Below the pieces are notes generated by a model. The model had not been told where the DNA came from. It saw nothing but the letters and a program-made list of their open reading frames with translations, and made no database searches. This document shows, in pieces, positions 24,101-32,671 of a stretch of 64,000 bases of DNA. This DNA comes from CAZVWJ01 sp964631325 (GTDB lineage: Bacteria; T1Sed10-126). Numbering within the stretch: the first letter of the stretch is position 1; every line of letters begins with the position of its first letter. The stretch is from assembly GCA_964631325.1 (NCBI GenBank), contig CAZVWJ010000003.1, positions 40,092-104,091 of the forward strand, in the 5' to 3' direction. The translations under genes and the position numbers were made by a program.

Positions 24101-24553
24101 GTTCAGTTTCCAGCGGTTATTTCCCTGCAGGGTGATCCAGATTATCGAACGGGCGTCGGGATCCATCTTCTGGACTATCGGTGATTCTATCCCCGCGGGA
24201 AGCTCCCGCCGGGCCCGTTCGACACGGTCACGAACGTCCTGGACGGCAATGTCAATGTCCCGCCACAGCTCAAATTCCGCCGTAACAGTGCCCACCTGTT
24301 CACGCGCCGTGGACTTGAGCGTTTTCAAACCTTCTATCGTGTTAATTTCTTCCTCGAGTGGCTCGAGGATTTCAGTCTCGACAACTTCCGGCTCCGCCCC
24401 GGGCAAAACCACGTTAACGTTAACAATCGGGAAATCAACGTCGGGAAAATTGCGGACAGCAATGTGCTGGTAACCGTAGATCCCAAAAATGGCGAGAACT
24501 AAAAATATTACAACAGTAAAGACCGGGCGTTTAATACAGTAATTCCAGATCAT
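21146..24553 (-). CDS. AcrB/HAE-type RND efflux pump with C-terminal membrane extension
   Basis: 1135 aa; the ATG overlaps the adaptor stop codon (TAATG). Full RND organisation: TM1, two large periplasmic loops, and TM4 with the proton-relay pair in IVVDDAIVVLESS. Typical members end soon after TM12 (VIPVVYTLLSEL), near 1020-1050 residues. Here about 130 further residues add three or four hydrophobic helices, joined by a linker with Cys (CDEPNC). The pump would drive drugs, detergents or metals to a TolC channel using the proton or sodium gradient. The extension is unusual. Confidence 0.93.
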   Translation of the reverse strand: MIWNYCIKRPVFTVVIFLVLAIFGIYGYQHIAVRNFPDVDFPIVNVNVVLPGAEPEVVETEILEPLEEEINTIEGLKTLKSTAREQVGTVTAEFELWRDIDIAVQDVRDRVERARRELPAGIESPIVQKMDPDARSIIWITLQGNNRWKLNRMSKYAENQIKDQLETIQGVGQVQIGGERRYAVRIKLAHDKLAAHQLTIQDVIGAIRANNVDIPSGRIEGTKREFLVKTEGQFSGPEPFNRIIVGQYKGAPVRLEDVGRAVAGIENERAFSRFTGEPAIGLGIVKQSDANTVELAASVKEQMKKISQQFPPGLNYKIASDDSRFIRNMIFDLQTTIGIATLLVIFVIIFFLRSVGGTIISAVSIPTSLAVGFALIYSFNFSMNVLTMLAFILVIGIVVDDAIVVLESSYTELEAGASARPAARLGTTEVAFATIANTLSLGAVFIPVAFTKGMIGRLFFEFGITATVTIFASTFTALTLTPMLCSRFLSVPDKESTLSRWIDNFLAGLTNLYDTLLNWSLDHRWLVVLLALLALGFGIFFFSGLDKEFAPQVDSGEFMISFETPEGATLSETEKYASQLEAALKEMPEVEHFFLAVGLSRSGPGQVNEGMSFVKLIPRDQRQTHQVQLMQEVRERLGEIPGGRAYVTEAGGPGGGNRAPLAVALKHTELQTLARRKDNLVEWMKKQSEFVGVQADLSMDKPQVNVKINRDKAYQLGVSAAQISRTLQYLLGEPDISEIERGTERYEVITELKQQGQTVPAVLKDIYVRSQAGELIALDNLVEIRESVGPSEIGHFNRMRAAIVSASTPPDVVLGEALSKLRSRLKSLPAGFDWETTGQAENMQESFQYLTNSLILGIIFVYLVMSAQFESWLHPLTILATLPLAGVGAYGMLYAFDMTFNVFSFIGTIMLVGLVTKNGILLVDYTNILVERGNDLRTSVTRAGHVRFRPVLMTAISTICGMMPIAFGYGVGGEARAPMGWAVAGGMFSATLLTLVVIPVVYTLLSELTGWICDEPNCLLLYIFGALLVAAGGWCLYLGGFVVQGVPQVTGLVFCGLIAFLFALVLFTRSTFGNFLTPLFALVGLVGFSFWLTPGRLQSIFPQLALEKTGLILLVLGGLGVAVLLLPGTREELGG

Positions 24554-25659
24554 TATTTGCCGGTCTCCCTGCCGCCGACCACCCTGACTTTTTTACCATC
24601 AGCCAGCTGGAGATGGCCGGATTGAACTATTTTTTCACCAGTGACCAGTCCGGAATTGATTTCAACAAACCCCGGGCGCCGCAGGCCCACTTCGACTTCT
24701 TGGGGTTCAGCTTTCCCGTCCACGACTTTAAAAACAAGATAACCGGTCCTGGTAGGAACCATGGCTTCCGGAGGTATTACGGGACGATTTTCACGGACCT
24801 CAGTAACCAGCTCAACCTGGCAGAAGCCGCCCGGCTTCAAGGCGTGAGTGGAATTTTTTATCCGTGCTTTTACCAACAGGTCACGACTCTGTTCAGTGAT
24901 GCGGGGACTAACAAAAGTCACCGTGCCGGGGAAAGTTATCCCGGGATGGGCGGGAACAGTAACCCGGACATTTTGGCCGGTTTCAATTTCACCAATGTAT
25001 TTTTCCGGGACGGTAAAAGCGGCTTCAAGTCTCGTGTGTTTGTAAAGGCTGGCCAGGGGGTCCCCCGGGGACACGTAATTACCGGTATCCACTTCAATTG
25101 CTCCGGCGCGGCCGGTGAAGGGGGCGTGTATTTTGGCATCCTGATAACTTTCCCGGCTTTGCTGGAGTTGTTGATTTAGCTGATCAACCCGGGACCGAGC
25201 GGATTTAAGCGCTTCTTTTAAATCATCAAGACGCTGTTTTGAAGCAAGTCCCCGTTTAAACAGTTGTTTGTAGCGGTTGTATTTTTTCCGGACGTTAGCA
25301 AGTTTTGCCCGGGCCCCCTTGAGAGTGGAGCGGACAGACAAATACTGGTGGTGCAATTTTTTAGCTTCAATTTGATAGAGCATCTGGCCGGCTTCCACCC
25401 GGTCCCCTTCAGTGAAATTGATTTGGACGATTCGTCCCGCAATTTCCGGCCTGAGAACCACTTTTTCCTCAGGCTCCAGCGAGCCAATAGCCTGGACAGT
25501 TTCTTCCAGCGTCCGGGTTTGCACTTCACTGACTTCCACCGGCACCCCGACTCTTTCTTCTGTTTCCTGTTTTTTCTCCCGGACACACCCGGTAATAAAA
25601 GCCAAGCTGAAAAAAAGTAAAATTAAACCAAGCAGATAAAACCAATTTTTGTTATTCAT
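24553..25659 (-). CDS. RND periplasmic adaptor (membrane fusion) lipoprotein
   Basis: 368 aa, GAGGG site. The lipoprotein signal has lipobox ITGC at about residue 25. It has the membrane fusion protein layout: a biotinyl-lipoyl half (VVLRPEIAGRIVQINF), an alpha-helical hairpin (about 95-170), the second lipoyl half (IHAPFTGRAGAIEVDTG), a beta-barrel and a membrane-proximal domain. It bridges the RND pump and TolC. It lies between tolC-type and RND genes with a one-base overlap with the latter. Confidence 0.93.
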   Translation of the reverse strand: MNNKNWFYLLGLILLFFSLAFITGCVREKKQETEERVGVPVEVSEVQTRTLEETVQAIGSLEPEEKVVLRPEIAGRIVQINFTEGDRVEAGQMLYQIEAKKLHHQYLSVRSTLKGARAKLANVRKKYNRYKQLFKRGLASKQRLDDLKEALKSARSRVDQLNQQLQQSRESYQDAKIHAPFTGRAGAIEVDTGNYVSPGDPLASLYKHTRLEAAFTVPEKYIGEIETGQNVRVTVPAHPGITFPGTVTFVSPRITEQSRDLLVKARIKNSTHALKPGGFCQVELVTEVRENRPVIPPEAMVPTRTGYLVFKVVDGKAEPQEVEVGLRRPGFVEINSGLVTGEKIVQSGHLQLADGKKVRVVGGRETGK

Positions 25660-25674
25660 TCTTTTTCCCTCAAT

Positions 25675-26982
25675 TCAATTTAAATGATTTTTGGCCAGCC
25701 GTTTGCTGAGTAAATTTTCCTGATATTTTCCCACGGCCAATTTAAGCCGGAGATAGGTCAATCGGCGTCTTATTTTTTCTGTGGCCAGCCGGAGCTGAGC
25801 TTCGTTCAAAACGGTAATAGCGTCGCTTACATCAACCTCATTAACCAGTCCTTCACTAGACCGGGCGTCGATCTCCTGGTAATTTTTTTGTGCGGCAGAA
25901 ACCTGATTTTCAAGCGTTTTAATAACTTTCTGCCGGGTCTGAAAGTTAGAATAAGCTTCTTTTACCTGAATTTTTATCTGCTGTTGCAATCTTTCCAACT
26001 GTGCTTTTGCCTGGTCGTATTTTGCCTGGGCCCGATTAATTTCGGCTTCTTCCTTGCCGCCGCTAAACAGGGGATAGGAGATAAGCCCCATGACTTCCCA
26101 GTTGTCTTCGGCGGTATTTACTTCTTCGTCGTAATAACTGCCCGTGGCCTGAACCTTCAGGGAGGGATAGCGATCCGCCATCTGTATTTCTACCTGCTTC
26201 CGGGCCTGCTTCAACATATTTTTGGCCCGCAGATAATCCCGTCTATTTGTGTATGCCCGCGAGTAGTAGAATCCAAGTTTTTCTAATTTTAGCCGGCTAT
26301 CCAGGGACTCCTGAACGGGGATAGGAGCCGTATCAGTGCCCAGTTCAAGAGCCAGTTCAGAGAGAGAAACCTGGTAATTATTTCGGGCTTCCATCAGTTG
26401 CTGTCGGGCACGACTGAGCTGAACCTTAGCCCGAAGCACCGGCGTCCGGGTGGTCATATCCACTTCGTAGCGCCCCCGCGCCTGTTTTAACTGGTCCTGA
26501 CTGCGCTTCCGGGTGTTCTTGAGTATTTCAATTTGTTTCCGGTTTAATTTCACCTGGTAAAACTGGTTGGCCACCGAAAACAGGACATTTTGAACTCCCC
26601 GGAAATAATCCAATTTCTGTCCACGGTTGTAGAGAAGGGCCAGCTCCCGGCCATACCACACTTTACCACCCTGATAAATATGCTGGGAAAGGGTGGCCTG
26701 TCCGATAGTATTTTTCTCATTTGTTTTTGGTAAATCCTTTCTCTTTACTGTAGTTGCCTCCAGTTCTATCCGGGGCAGTAAACCGGAGGTGGCAATAGAA
26801 ACATTCTCTTCTGACTGCCGGATTTCCTGGCGGAGAGAACTGATCTTATCATTATGTTTCAGGGCCAGATCATATGCTTCCGGAAGAGTTAAGCCGGCGG
26901 CAGATACAGGAATACACCAGGCCAGCAAATAAATCCCGGTTAATAAAAAAACAACCATCTGTTTGTTCTCAATTTTTATCAC
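25675..26982 (-). CDS. TolC family outer-membrane efflux protein
   Basis: 435 aa; GTG start behind GGTGAG, overlapping the end of tetR by 14 bases. A signal peptide (about residues 9-29, ending SAAG) is followed by two repeats of long coiled helices and short barrel strands. Typical TolC segments include LTLPEAYDLALKHN at the mature start and YPLFSGGKEEAEI in the middle. It forms the trimeric exit duct of the tripartite pump. The alternative ATG at codon 9 would shorten the signal and is less likely. Confidence 0.93.
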   Translation of the reverse strand: MIKIENKQMVVFLLTGIYLLAWCIPVSAAGLTLPEAYDLALKHNDKISSLRQEIRQSEENVSIATSGLLPRIELEATTVKRKDLPKTNEKNTIGQATLSQHIYQGGKVWYGRELALLYNRGQKLDYFRGVQNVLFSVANQFYQVKLNRKQIEILKNTRKRSQDQLKQARGRYEVDMTTRTPVLRAKVQLSRARQQLMEARNNYQVSLSELALELGTDTAPIPVQESLDSRLKLEKLGFYYSRAYTNRRDYLRAKNMLKQARKQVEIQMADRYPSLKVQATGSYYDEEVNTAEDNWEVMGLISYPLFSGGKEEAEINRAQAKYDQAKAQLERLQQQIKIQVKEAYSNFQTRQKVIKTLENQVSAAQKNYQEIDARSSEGLVNEVDVSDAITVLNEAQLRLATEKIRRRLTYLRLKLAVGKYQENLLSKRLAKNHLN

Positions 26983-27568
26983 AAGAACTCACCCCGTTCA
27001 AAATTACGTCCATAAATTCCGCTGAGTATTCCGCCCGCAAATCACCAATTTTAAAGACAATGGCTTCGTGTAAGACACCCCAGATAAAACTAATATACAG
27101 CCGGGCCGACTTAGCTGGCGGTGGACAGTCAAAATCGCCGTTTTTCAGGCCGGCGGCAAAAACTTCTCTGACGATATTCAAATATTCATCCCATTCCGAA
27201 ACCAGGTCGTTGTCCCGTATACCTGTCGGTTCAAGTCCCTCATTCACCATAATCTCCACCATTGGTCGGGCTTCCTCGTAGAGGTTAAGATGTTCCTCAA
27301 AAATCATCTCAAGCTGGCGCCGGGGACTGTCAGTTCCAGCCAGGGCCTCTTTGACCGATAGAGCCATCGAGCGGGTAATTTCTCTGATGAGAGTGGAAAA
27401 AAGTTCAGACTTATTCCCGAAATGGCGATAGACGGTCCCTTTCCCCACATCAGCTTGCTGAGCAATTTCTTCCACAACTGCCTTGTGATAACCTTTCCGG
27501 GCAAAAACCTGGCGGGCTGAGGAAAGTATTTTCTTTTCAGTCTTAGATAAACTCTCTCTTTCTGACAA
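26969..27568 (-). CDS. TetR family regulator of the efflux operon
   Basis: 199 aa from TTG at 27568, behind GGGAGTGG. Upstream in-frame ATG codons lie within the promoter and are rejected. The N-terminal TetR helix-turn-helix (ILSSARQVFARKGY, then VGKGTVYRHFGNKSELF) is followed by a helical ligand domain. It is first in the operon with TolC, adaptor, RND, PII-like and MFS genes and probably represses it, releasing DNA when a pump substrate binds. A dyad between the transcription start and the ribosome site is a candidate operator. Confidence 0.9.
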   Translation of the reverse strand: MSERESLSKTEKKILSSARQVFARKGYHKAVVEEIAQQADVGKGTVYRHFGNKSELFSTLIREITRSMALSVKEALAGTDSPRRQLEMIFEEHLNLYEEARPMVEIMVNEGLEPTGIRDNDLVSEWDEYLNIVREVFAAGLKNGDFDCPPPAKSARLYISFIWGVLHEAIVFKIGDLRAEYSAEFMDVILNGVSSCDKN

Positions 27569-27583
27569 ATAAAACCACTCCCT

Positions 27584-27634
27584 GACTGACCAGTCCGTCC
27601 GGGAATTATACAGAAATTGCATCCTGATTGTCAA
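27584..27634 (-). promoter_or_regulatory. tetR operon promoter and candidate operator
   Basis: On the minus strand: -35 TTGACA (27629-27634), an 18-base spacer, and -10 TATAAT (27605-27610), both exact sigma-70 consensus hexamers. Just downstream the dyad GACTG-AC-CAGTC (27584-27595) spans the expected early transcribed region, a common site for TetR repressors. The promoter position supports the TTG start at 27568. Confidence 0.85.
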
Positions 27635-27786
27635 GAACAAATAAATTACCATCAAAAATAACTGAATCTGGCTTGGCCCGGGGGGATTACGGGGTGAGTT
27701 TTGTATTCTGCTTCTCAGGTTTCTTTGTTATCATAATTTAACAATGAGAGGGAAATAATCTTTGATGGTTCAGGAGGTCATTGCTG

Positions 27787-29313
27787 ATGGAAAATAAACG
27801 TTACAATTCCCAGAAGTTGCTTCTTATGGCTGTATTCATGCTTTCCCTTGGTTTTTTGTTGGGAACCCTGCATTATGATTATAATTTGTTTGGCTGGGCA
27901 AAGACTACACCCGGGACATCGAAAAAATACACCGGAGGAAAGGTTGAAAAGCTGGAGAAACCGGAGAAGGCCCTCTCAGTTGCCAAGCAACTGGAAACAG
28001 CCTTCCATTACGCTACCAGCCAGGTCCGCCCGGCGGTGGTCTCAATAATTACCAGAAAAACAATTACCCGCCGGCGACAGCCTTTCCCGGATTTCCCCGG
28101 TTTCAACGACCCGTTTTTCAAACGATTCTTTGATTTTCCCCGTCAGCATCAGGCCCAGGGGTTGGGAAGTGGAGTCATCATCCGGTCAAACGGTTACATT
28201 CTCACCAACCGTCACGTGGTTGAAAAAGCGGATGAAATTGAAGTAGAGTTAAGCAACAAAGAATCTGTCAAAGCCGAGGTGGAGGCGACGGACAAGAACT
28301 CTGATTTGGCGGTAATAAAAATTGATCGAACCAACCTGCCAACGGCAGAGTTTGCCGATTCAAACAAGGTTGAAGTGGGCCAGTATGCAATTGCCATCGG
28401 GGCTCCTTTCCATTACAAAAATTCTGTCAGTTTTGGCCATATAAGTGCTCTGCACCGCTCTATCGGTAAAAGTCAATACGAAGACTTGATTCAGACCGAC
28501 GCCGCGATCAACCCCGGTAACTCAGGTGGTCCGTTGATCAACATTGACGGAAAAGTGATTGGTATCAACACAGCAATTGCTGCGGAAGGAGCCCGGGGAA
28601 ACCAGGGGATTGGTTTTGCAATTTCCGCCAACATGGCCAAAAATACTGCAAACGACCTGATCAAATACGGCAAACCCCGGCGGCCCTGGCTCGGAGTAAT
28701 GATTCAACAGCTAACCCCGGAGATGGCCGAACACTTCGAAAGCGACAGGGGAGTGCTGATTGCCGAAGTCATGGAGAACAGTCCGGCCGCTAAAGCAGGC
28801 CTCCAGCAGGGAGATTTAATCATCAAATTTAGCGGTCAAGCAGTTCACTCGCCCGGAGATTTGCAGAGGTTGGTACTGTCACAGGCAATTGGCGATGAAG
28901 TATCGTTAGTTATTGACCGGGGCGGAGAAAAAATGAGGAAGTCCCTTGAGCTGGGTTTGTTGCCTTCGAAAGAGCCGGGAGAAAAAGCTGAGGAAGCTAA
29001 ATCCGAAGCCGACATACTCGATAAAATTGGCTTCAAGCTGGAGGAAATTTCACCGGAAGAAGCAGCCGAAAAATACGACCTCCGGCCGGCCAACACGGTT
29101 CTCAAGGTTACGGCTGTTTCGCCGGGCGCACCGGCATATATGAAGGGCATCCGCGAGGGAGATCTGATTGTGGAAGTGAACCGGCAGTCGATTCCGGGCT
29201 TGGATAAATTTGTTAGTTACCTAAAAGAACAAAAGGAAGCCGGCGCTAAAAATGTTCTCCTGTTAGTGAAGCACGAGGGTGACTTCTACTGGCGAGTGCT
29301 TCCCCTGTCCTGA
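27787..29313 (+). CDS. degP: HtrA/DegP family serine protease
   Basis: 508 aa from the ATG at 27787 (AGGAGGTCA seven to eight bases upstream; an earlier TTG is too close). An N-terminal membrane anchor or signal (about 12-31) leads to a trypsin-like domain with the complete triad H143 (TNRHVVE), D173 (NSDLAVI) and S246 (GNSGGPL), then two PDZ domains. It is a periplasmic quality-control protease and chaperone for misfolded envelope proteins. It is divergently placed from the tetR efflux operon with no shared dyad evident. The longer PDZ1-PDZ2 linker (about 395-415) is KE-rich. Confidence 0.95.
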   Translation: MENKRYNSQKLLLMAVFMLSLGFLLGTLHYDYNLFGWAKTTPGTSKKYTGGKVEKLEKPEKALSVAKQLETAFHYATSQVRPAVVSIITRKTITRRRQPFPDFPGFNDPFFKRFFDFPRQHQAQGLGSGVIIRSNGYILTNRHVVEKADEIEVELSNKESVKAEVEATDKNSDLAVIKIDRTNLPTAEFADSNKVEVGQYAIAIGAPFHYKNSVSFGHISALHRSIGKSQYEDLIQTDAAINPGNSGGPLINIDGKVIGINTAIAAEGARGNQGIGFAISANMAKNTANDLIKYGKPRRPWLGVMIQQLTPEMAEHFESDRGVLIAEVMENSPAAKAGLQQGDLIIKFSGQAVHSPGDLQRLVLSQAIGDEVSLVIDRGGEKMRKSLELGLLPSKEPGEKAEEAKSEADILDKIGFKLEEISPEEAAEKYDLRPANTVLKVTAVSPGAPAYMKGIREGDLIVEVNRQSIPGLDKFVSYLKEQKEAGAKNVLLLVKHEGDFYWRVLPLS

Positions 29314-29315
29314 AG

Positions 29316-29975
29316 TTAATCGCTAATTTCTGCGAGAAGGGCGGGAAGGTCCCGGAATTCATCAAGGACGGGATATTTGCCGGCCAGGTCCCCGTGGCCA
29401 TATAAACAACCGACAAAACCGGTGCCGGCAGTGCGAGCCGCATTCAAATCTGAACTGCGGTCCCCGACCATCATCACTTCTTTGGGTTTCAGTCCATAAT
29501 CGGCCAGTATAATCTTGATCAGGTCAGCCTTGTCGTTTGAATCAATTTCCTCAATACAAATCATTCGAGCGAAATATTCGTCAAGCCCGTGAGTCTCAGC
29601 CACTGTTTCCAGGTAAGCTCGCTGAGCATTGGTGACCAGCCCCAGGCGGTAATCTGTCTTTAACTTCTCCAGGACCTGTTGTACTCCTTCCACCAGCTTG
29701 CCCTGTTTAGTGCGAATTTTTTGAAGCAGTGTGGAAACTATATTTTCTGACAGGGGCTGAAATAAATCGTCGTCGACGTTTGGAAAAAGGTTAGTATATA
29801 TTTCTTCAACCGGATTTCCCACCTGAGCAAGTACTTCCTTTTCGGTGGGTATCCGCACATCCTGATTTTGTTCTCGATTGAAATTCTTTATTCCTTCCGC
29901 GTAACAGGAGTGGAGAATTGGTGTGGAGAGATAAAGAGTTCCGTCGAGATCGAAAAACAGTCCCTTAATCTTCAT
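29316..29975 (-). CDS. HAD family hydrolase
   Basis: 219 aa from the ATG at 29975, which overlaps the end of the HU gene by 11 bases. HAD motifs: FFDLDGTLY (motif I nucleophile Asp), LVTNAQ (motif II), a Lys before the DLIKI segment (motif III) and VGDRSSDLNAA (motif IV). A helical cap follows motif I, as in phosphoglycolate phosphatase or PpaX-type enzymes. It is likely a small-molecule phosphatase. The substrate cannot be assigned from the sequence. Confidence 0.88.
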   Translation of the reverse strand: MKIKGLFFDLDGTLYLSTPILHSCYAEGIKNFNREQNQDVRIPTEKEVLAQVGNPVEEIYTNLFPNVDDDLFQPLSENIVSTLLQKIRTKQGKLVEGVQQVLEKLKTDYRLGLVTNAQRAYLETVAETHGLDEYFARMICIEEIDSNDKADLIKIILADYGLKPKEVMMVGDRSSDLNAARTAGTGFVGCLYGHGDLAGKYPVLDEFRDLPALLAEISD

Positions 29976-30249
29976 CCTTACGCACTGCCTCACGAAGATA
30001 TTTACCACTCTTGAAGGCTGGAACAACGCGTTCGGGAACATCTATTTCTTTGCCCGTGCCGGGAATTCGTCCCTTCCGGCTGTCATGCTCTCTTTTTTCA
30101 AAGACCCCGAACCCCCGCAGTTCAAGCCGGCCTTCTTCGGCCACAATTTTTTTAATTGACTCAAAATACCTTTTTACCAGTTGTCGAGCTTCACGTTCCG
30201 GGATATTCCATTTTTCAGCCATTTTTTTAATCAATTCAGAGCGTAACAT
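29965..30249 (-). CDS. HU/IHF family DNA-binding protein
   Basis: 94 aa with GGAG about eight bases upstream. The HU fold is clear: two N-terminal helices, the GFGVFEKREH strand and the arm region with RKGRIPGTGKEIDVPE, including the Pro that intercalates DNA, then VVPAFKSGKYLRE. It binds and bends DNA as a dimer. The helix spacing and the PGTGKEI arm are nearer the IHF-like branch. It lies in a compact run with RNase HI and the HAD gene. Confidence 0.93.
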   Translation of the reverse strand: MLRSELIKKMAEKWNIPEREARQLVKRYFESIKKIVAEEGRLELRGFGVFEKREHDSRKGRIPGTGKEIDVPERVVPAFKSGKYLREAVRKDED

Positions 30250-30281
30250 TAGCCCAGCTCCAGTAGATAATTAAGTTGAAT

Positions 30282-31010
30282 TCAGCGGTTATTTTCGACT
30301 GCGCGGACCGCAAGGGTATCAGCACGTTCATTTAGCGGATCCCCGGCGTGGCCCTCCACCCACTTTAATTCAATGTCTGAAATATCTTTCATCCGATCAA
30401 AAGCCTGCTTGATCAGCCTCTGGTTAGCTACCGGTTTACCGCTGGAATTCTGCCAGCCGTTTTTCCGCCAGTTGTGGATCCATTGAGTGAGAGATTTTTG
30501 GGCGTACTGGCTGTCCGTGTAAAGCCGAACCGGTCTGGGCGGTTCGCGCAGCGAACCGAGGGCACAGTTTATCGCCTGTAATTCAGCAACCTGATTAGTG
30601 GCTTTTCCGATAAACTGGCTAATTTCCTTGTAATTTGTCCCATCCCAGAACACCGCCCCGATGCCACTGGGTCCCGAACCGTGGTTCACTTTCGAGGAAG
30701 TGGCTCCGTCAGTGTAAATGAGGATAAGATCTTCCTCCACAGCCGGCAAATCCACTTCGTCTGGAATTTCTCTACTAATCTCAGGCGGCGCCGGATCCAG
30801 GTCGGTATTATTTTCTTTTTCCTTGGAATTATTCAGGGGAGAAAGATTATGACGGGAGGCGGTGTATTCTTTTGCCCTTTCTGAACGGGTGAATTTAATT
30901 TTAACGAGTCCGTCTTCAACTTTTAATTCCTCTTCAGAACTGACCTCCGCCCAGACTTTTTTGGCCTGTGGGTCATTTTGTCCCTGGAATAGATAACGTT
31001 GCCAGCCCAT
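30282..31010 (-). CDS. rnhA: Ribonuclease HI with N-terminal extension
   Basis: 242 aa, about 90 longer than E. coli RNase HI. The catalytic domain (about 95-240) has all carboxylates: Asp in IYTDGATS, Glu in VAELQAI, Asp in LYTDSQYA and the last in EGHAGDPLNERAD. It cleaves RNA in RNA-DNA hybrids. The N-terminal 95 residues are not the usual hybrid-binding domain and include a charged low-complexity stretch; their role is unknown. RNase HII is also encoded at 63.1 kb. Confidence 0.92.
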   Translation of the reverse strand: MGWQRYLFQGQNDPQAKKVWAEVSSEEELKVEDGLVKIKFTRSERAKEYTASRHNLSPLNNSKEKENNTDLDPAPPEISREIPDEVDLPAVEEDLILIYTDGATSSKVNHGSGPSGIGAVFWDGTNYKEISQFIGKATNQVAELQAINCALGSLREPPRPVRLYTDSQYAQKSLTQWIHNWRKNGWQNSSGKPVANQRLIKQAFDRMKDISDIELKWVEGHAGDPLNERADTLAVRAVENNR

Positions 31011-31019
31011 TTAAATTTA

Positions 31020-31757
31020 TCAATCCGACTCCTCTTTTTCTTCTTCAGCCCAGTAGAGCATGCGAGAGCAATTTTCGCAATAATATATTTTTTTAAGTTC
31101 TCGGACTTCGTTAATACGCTGGGCCGGAATGCGTGAATAACAACCGTCGCAAGCATGATCAACGATAGGAGCCAAAACGGGAGAGCGTCGCTGCTTAATT
31201 CGATCATACCGCTCCAACAAGCCCGGATCAAGGTCTTTGACTTTTCGGCGAGCTTTTTCCCGCTTGTCTGTTAAACTTTCCAGCTTTTCTTTATTTTTTT
31301 CAAGCTGTTTTTCTCGTTCATTTTTAAAATTATCCAGTTCCCCCTGGGCAGTTTGAACGCGCGAAGTGGCCTCCCGAATTTCATCTTCCAGTTTTTCAAT
31401 TTCTTCGTCCAGGACAAGATATTCTTCTGAAGCCTGCTCCGCCTTTTCTTTTAATTTTTCTATCTCCTTGTTAAGGGTCTCAAACTGATCCTGACTACTC
31501 ACGTTAAATTTGTCACTCTTTTTCTTCTCAATTTCTTCTTCCGCTTTCTGCACATCGATCTCTTTTTTATCACGCCGTTTAATCTGCTCCATCCGCTGGT
31601 CCTCTAGCTCTTCCAGCTCCCCCTTGAGTGCTGCCACTGATTCTTCTTCTTTCTTAATCTGACGCGGAATTTTTTCATTCAAATCCTCCAGCCGGTTAAT
31701 TTCCAGGTCAATCTCCTGGAGCTGTTCAATTGCTTTTAATTTATTAAGAACACTCAC
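31020..31757 (-). CDS. C4 zinc-ribbon coiled-coil protein
   Basis: 245 aa from the GTG at 31757, which overlaps the Nif3 stop codon by one base and has GGAGGA upstream; an ATG five codons earlier would sit in the ribosome site. Residues about 10-175 are a long coiled coil rich in Glu/Lys. The C-terminus is a C4 zinc ribbon, CDGCYSRIP then YYCENCSRML (zf-RING_7 type). The pairing with a Nif3 gene is common across bacteria. Proposed roles include nucleic-acid or protein binding; not established. Confidence 0.9.
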   Translation of the reverse strand: MSVLNKLKAIEQLQEIDLEINRLEDLNEKIPRQIKKEEESVAALKGELEELEDQRMEQIKRRDKKEIDVQKAEEEIEKKKSDKFNVSSQDQFETLNKEIEKLKEKAEQASEEYLVLDEEIEKLEDEIREATSRVQTAQGELDNFKNEREKQLEKNKEKLESLTDKREKARRKVKDLDPGLLERYDRIKQRRSPVLAPIVDHACDGCYSRIPAQRINEVRELKKIYYCENCSRMLYWAEEEKEESD

Positions 31758-32578
31758 TATTGTTCCTCCCATGAGGACAGGTTTTCGAGTTTAACCGAAT
31801 GTCGATATGGTGATTCGCGTTCAAAATACATTATATTATGCTCAAGTTCCAATTTTTCTTCAAGGAGGCGACGCGCAAATTCAAGAAAAAAGGTTTCCAT
31901 TTCCCGGTGATCGAGAATAATCAAATTGAGTCCTTCCAGCCGGGCGTCTTCAATCTCGTGGTGGGAAAGATCAGCGCTGACATACAAATCAACTGAACGA
32001 TCAACTGCTGTTTTAATAAAATCTCCACCGCTTCCCGTACAGAAAGCAACCCGCTCAATTTTTTCAGTTGCGTCCCCAACCGAACGAAGATAAGTGATTT
32101 GCTTTCGGGACTTTAATTTATTCTCCACGGACTTCATTTTTACAGGCTGATCAAATTCTCCGATTCGCCCCATTCCAATCTCGGAGTTGTTTTCCCGGGG
32201 GACAAGCGATACGAGGTCAAAAAGTCCAAGGTATTCGCCAAACAGGTCGTTAAGGCCCCCCAGACAGAGATCAGCGTTAGTATGAAGAGCGTAAATCCCC
32301 AAAGAATTCTGTATAGCCTTGAAAATCATTGCGCCCTGCGGTGATGACTCGATTACTTGCTGAAGGGGACTGAAAATCAGGGGATGATGAGCGAGCAGAA
32401 AATTACAATTATTTTCAAGCGCCGCTTCAAGAGCGGCGGGGGTAAGATCTACACAGGTGAGGATACCAGTTAATTCCTGGTCGTCCGGCCCAACTATCCA
32501 ACCAACATTATCCCAATCTTCGGCCAGATTAAGCGGAACTTCGCTGGCAAGCTGGTTAGCTAATTCACTGAATCGCAC
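31757..32578 (-). CDS. Nif3-like dinuclear metal centre protein
   Basis: 273 aa, GTG start behind GAGGAGG. Nif3/YqfO family (often annotated as GTP cyclohydrolase 1 type 2-like). Metal-binding motifs: LLAHHPLIF, ALHTNADL, and a C-terminal ILDHREMETFF; SADLSHHEIEDA is the fourth conserved segment. It forms a hexameric toroid with a di-metal site per subunit; the physiological reaction is unsettled. This is the short form without the PII-like insertion. First gene of a five-gene minus-strand run to the HAD gene. Confidence 0.93.
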   Translation of the reverse strand: MRFSELANQLASEVPLNLAEDWDNVGWIVGPDDQELTGILTCVDLTPAALEAALENNCNFLLAHHPLIFSPLQQVIESSPQGAMIFKAIQNSLGIYALHTNADLCLGGLNDLFGEYLGLFDLVSLVPRENNSEIGMGRIGEFDQPVKMKSVENKLKSRKQITYLRSVGDATEKIERVAFCTGSGGDFIKTAVDRSVDLYVSADLSHHEIEDARLEGLNLIILDHREMETFFLEFARRLLEEKLELEHNIMYFERESPYRHSVKLENLSSWEEQ

Positions 32579-32671
32579 CAGGATAAACCTCCTCTAAATA
32601 AAAAAAGAACAACTAATTTCTCACCTGATTTTGAAATATTTTATCACATTCCCGCTATATAAACTACCCGT

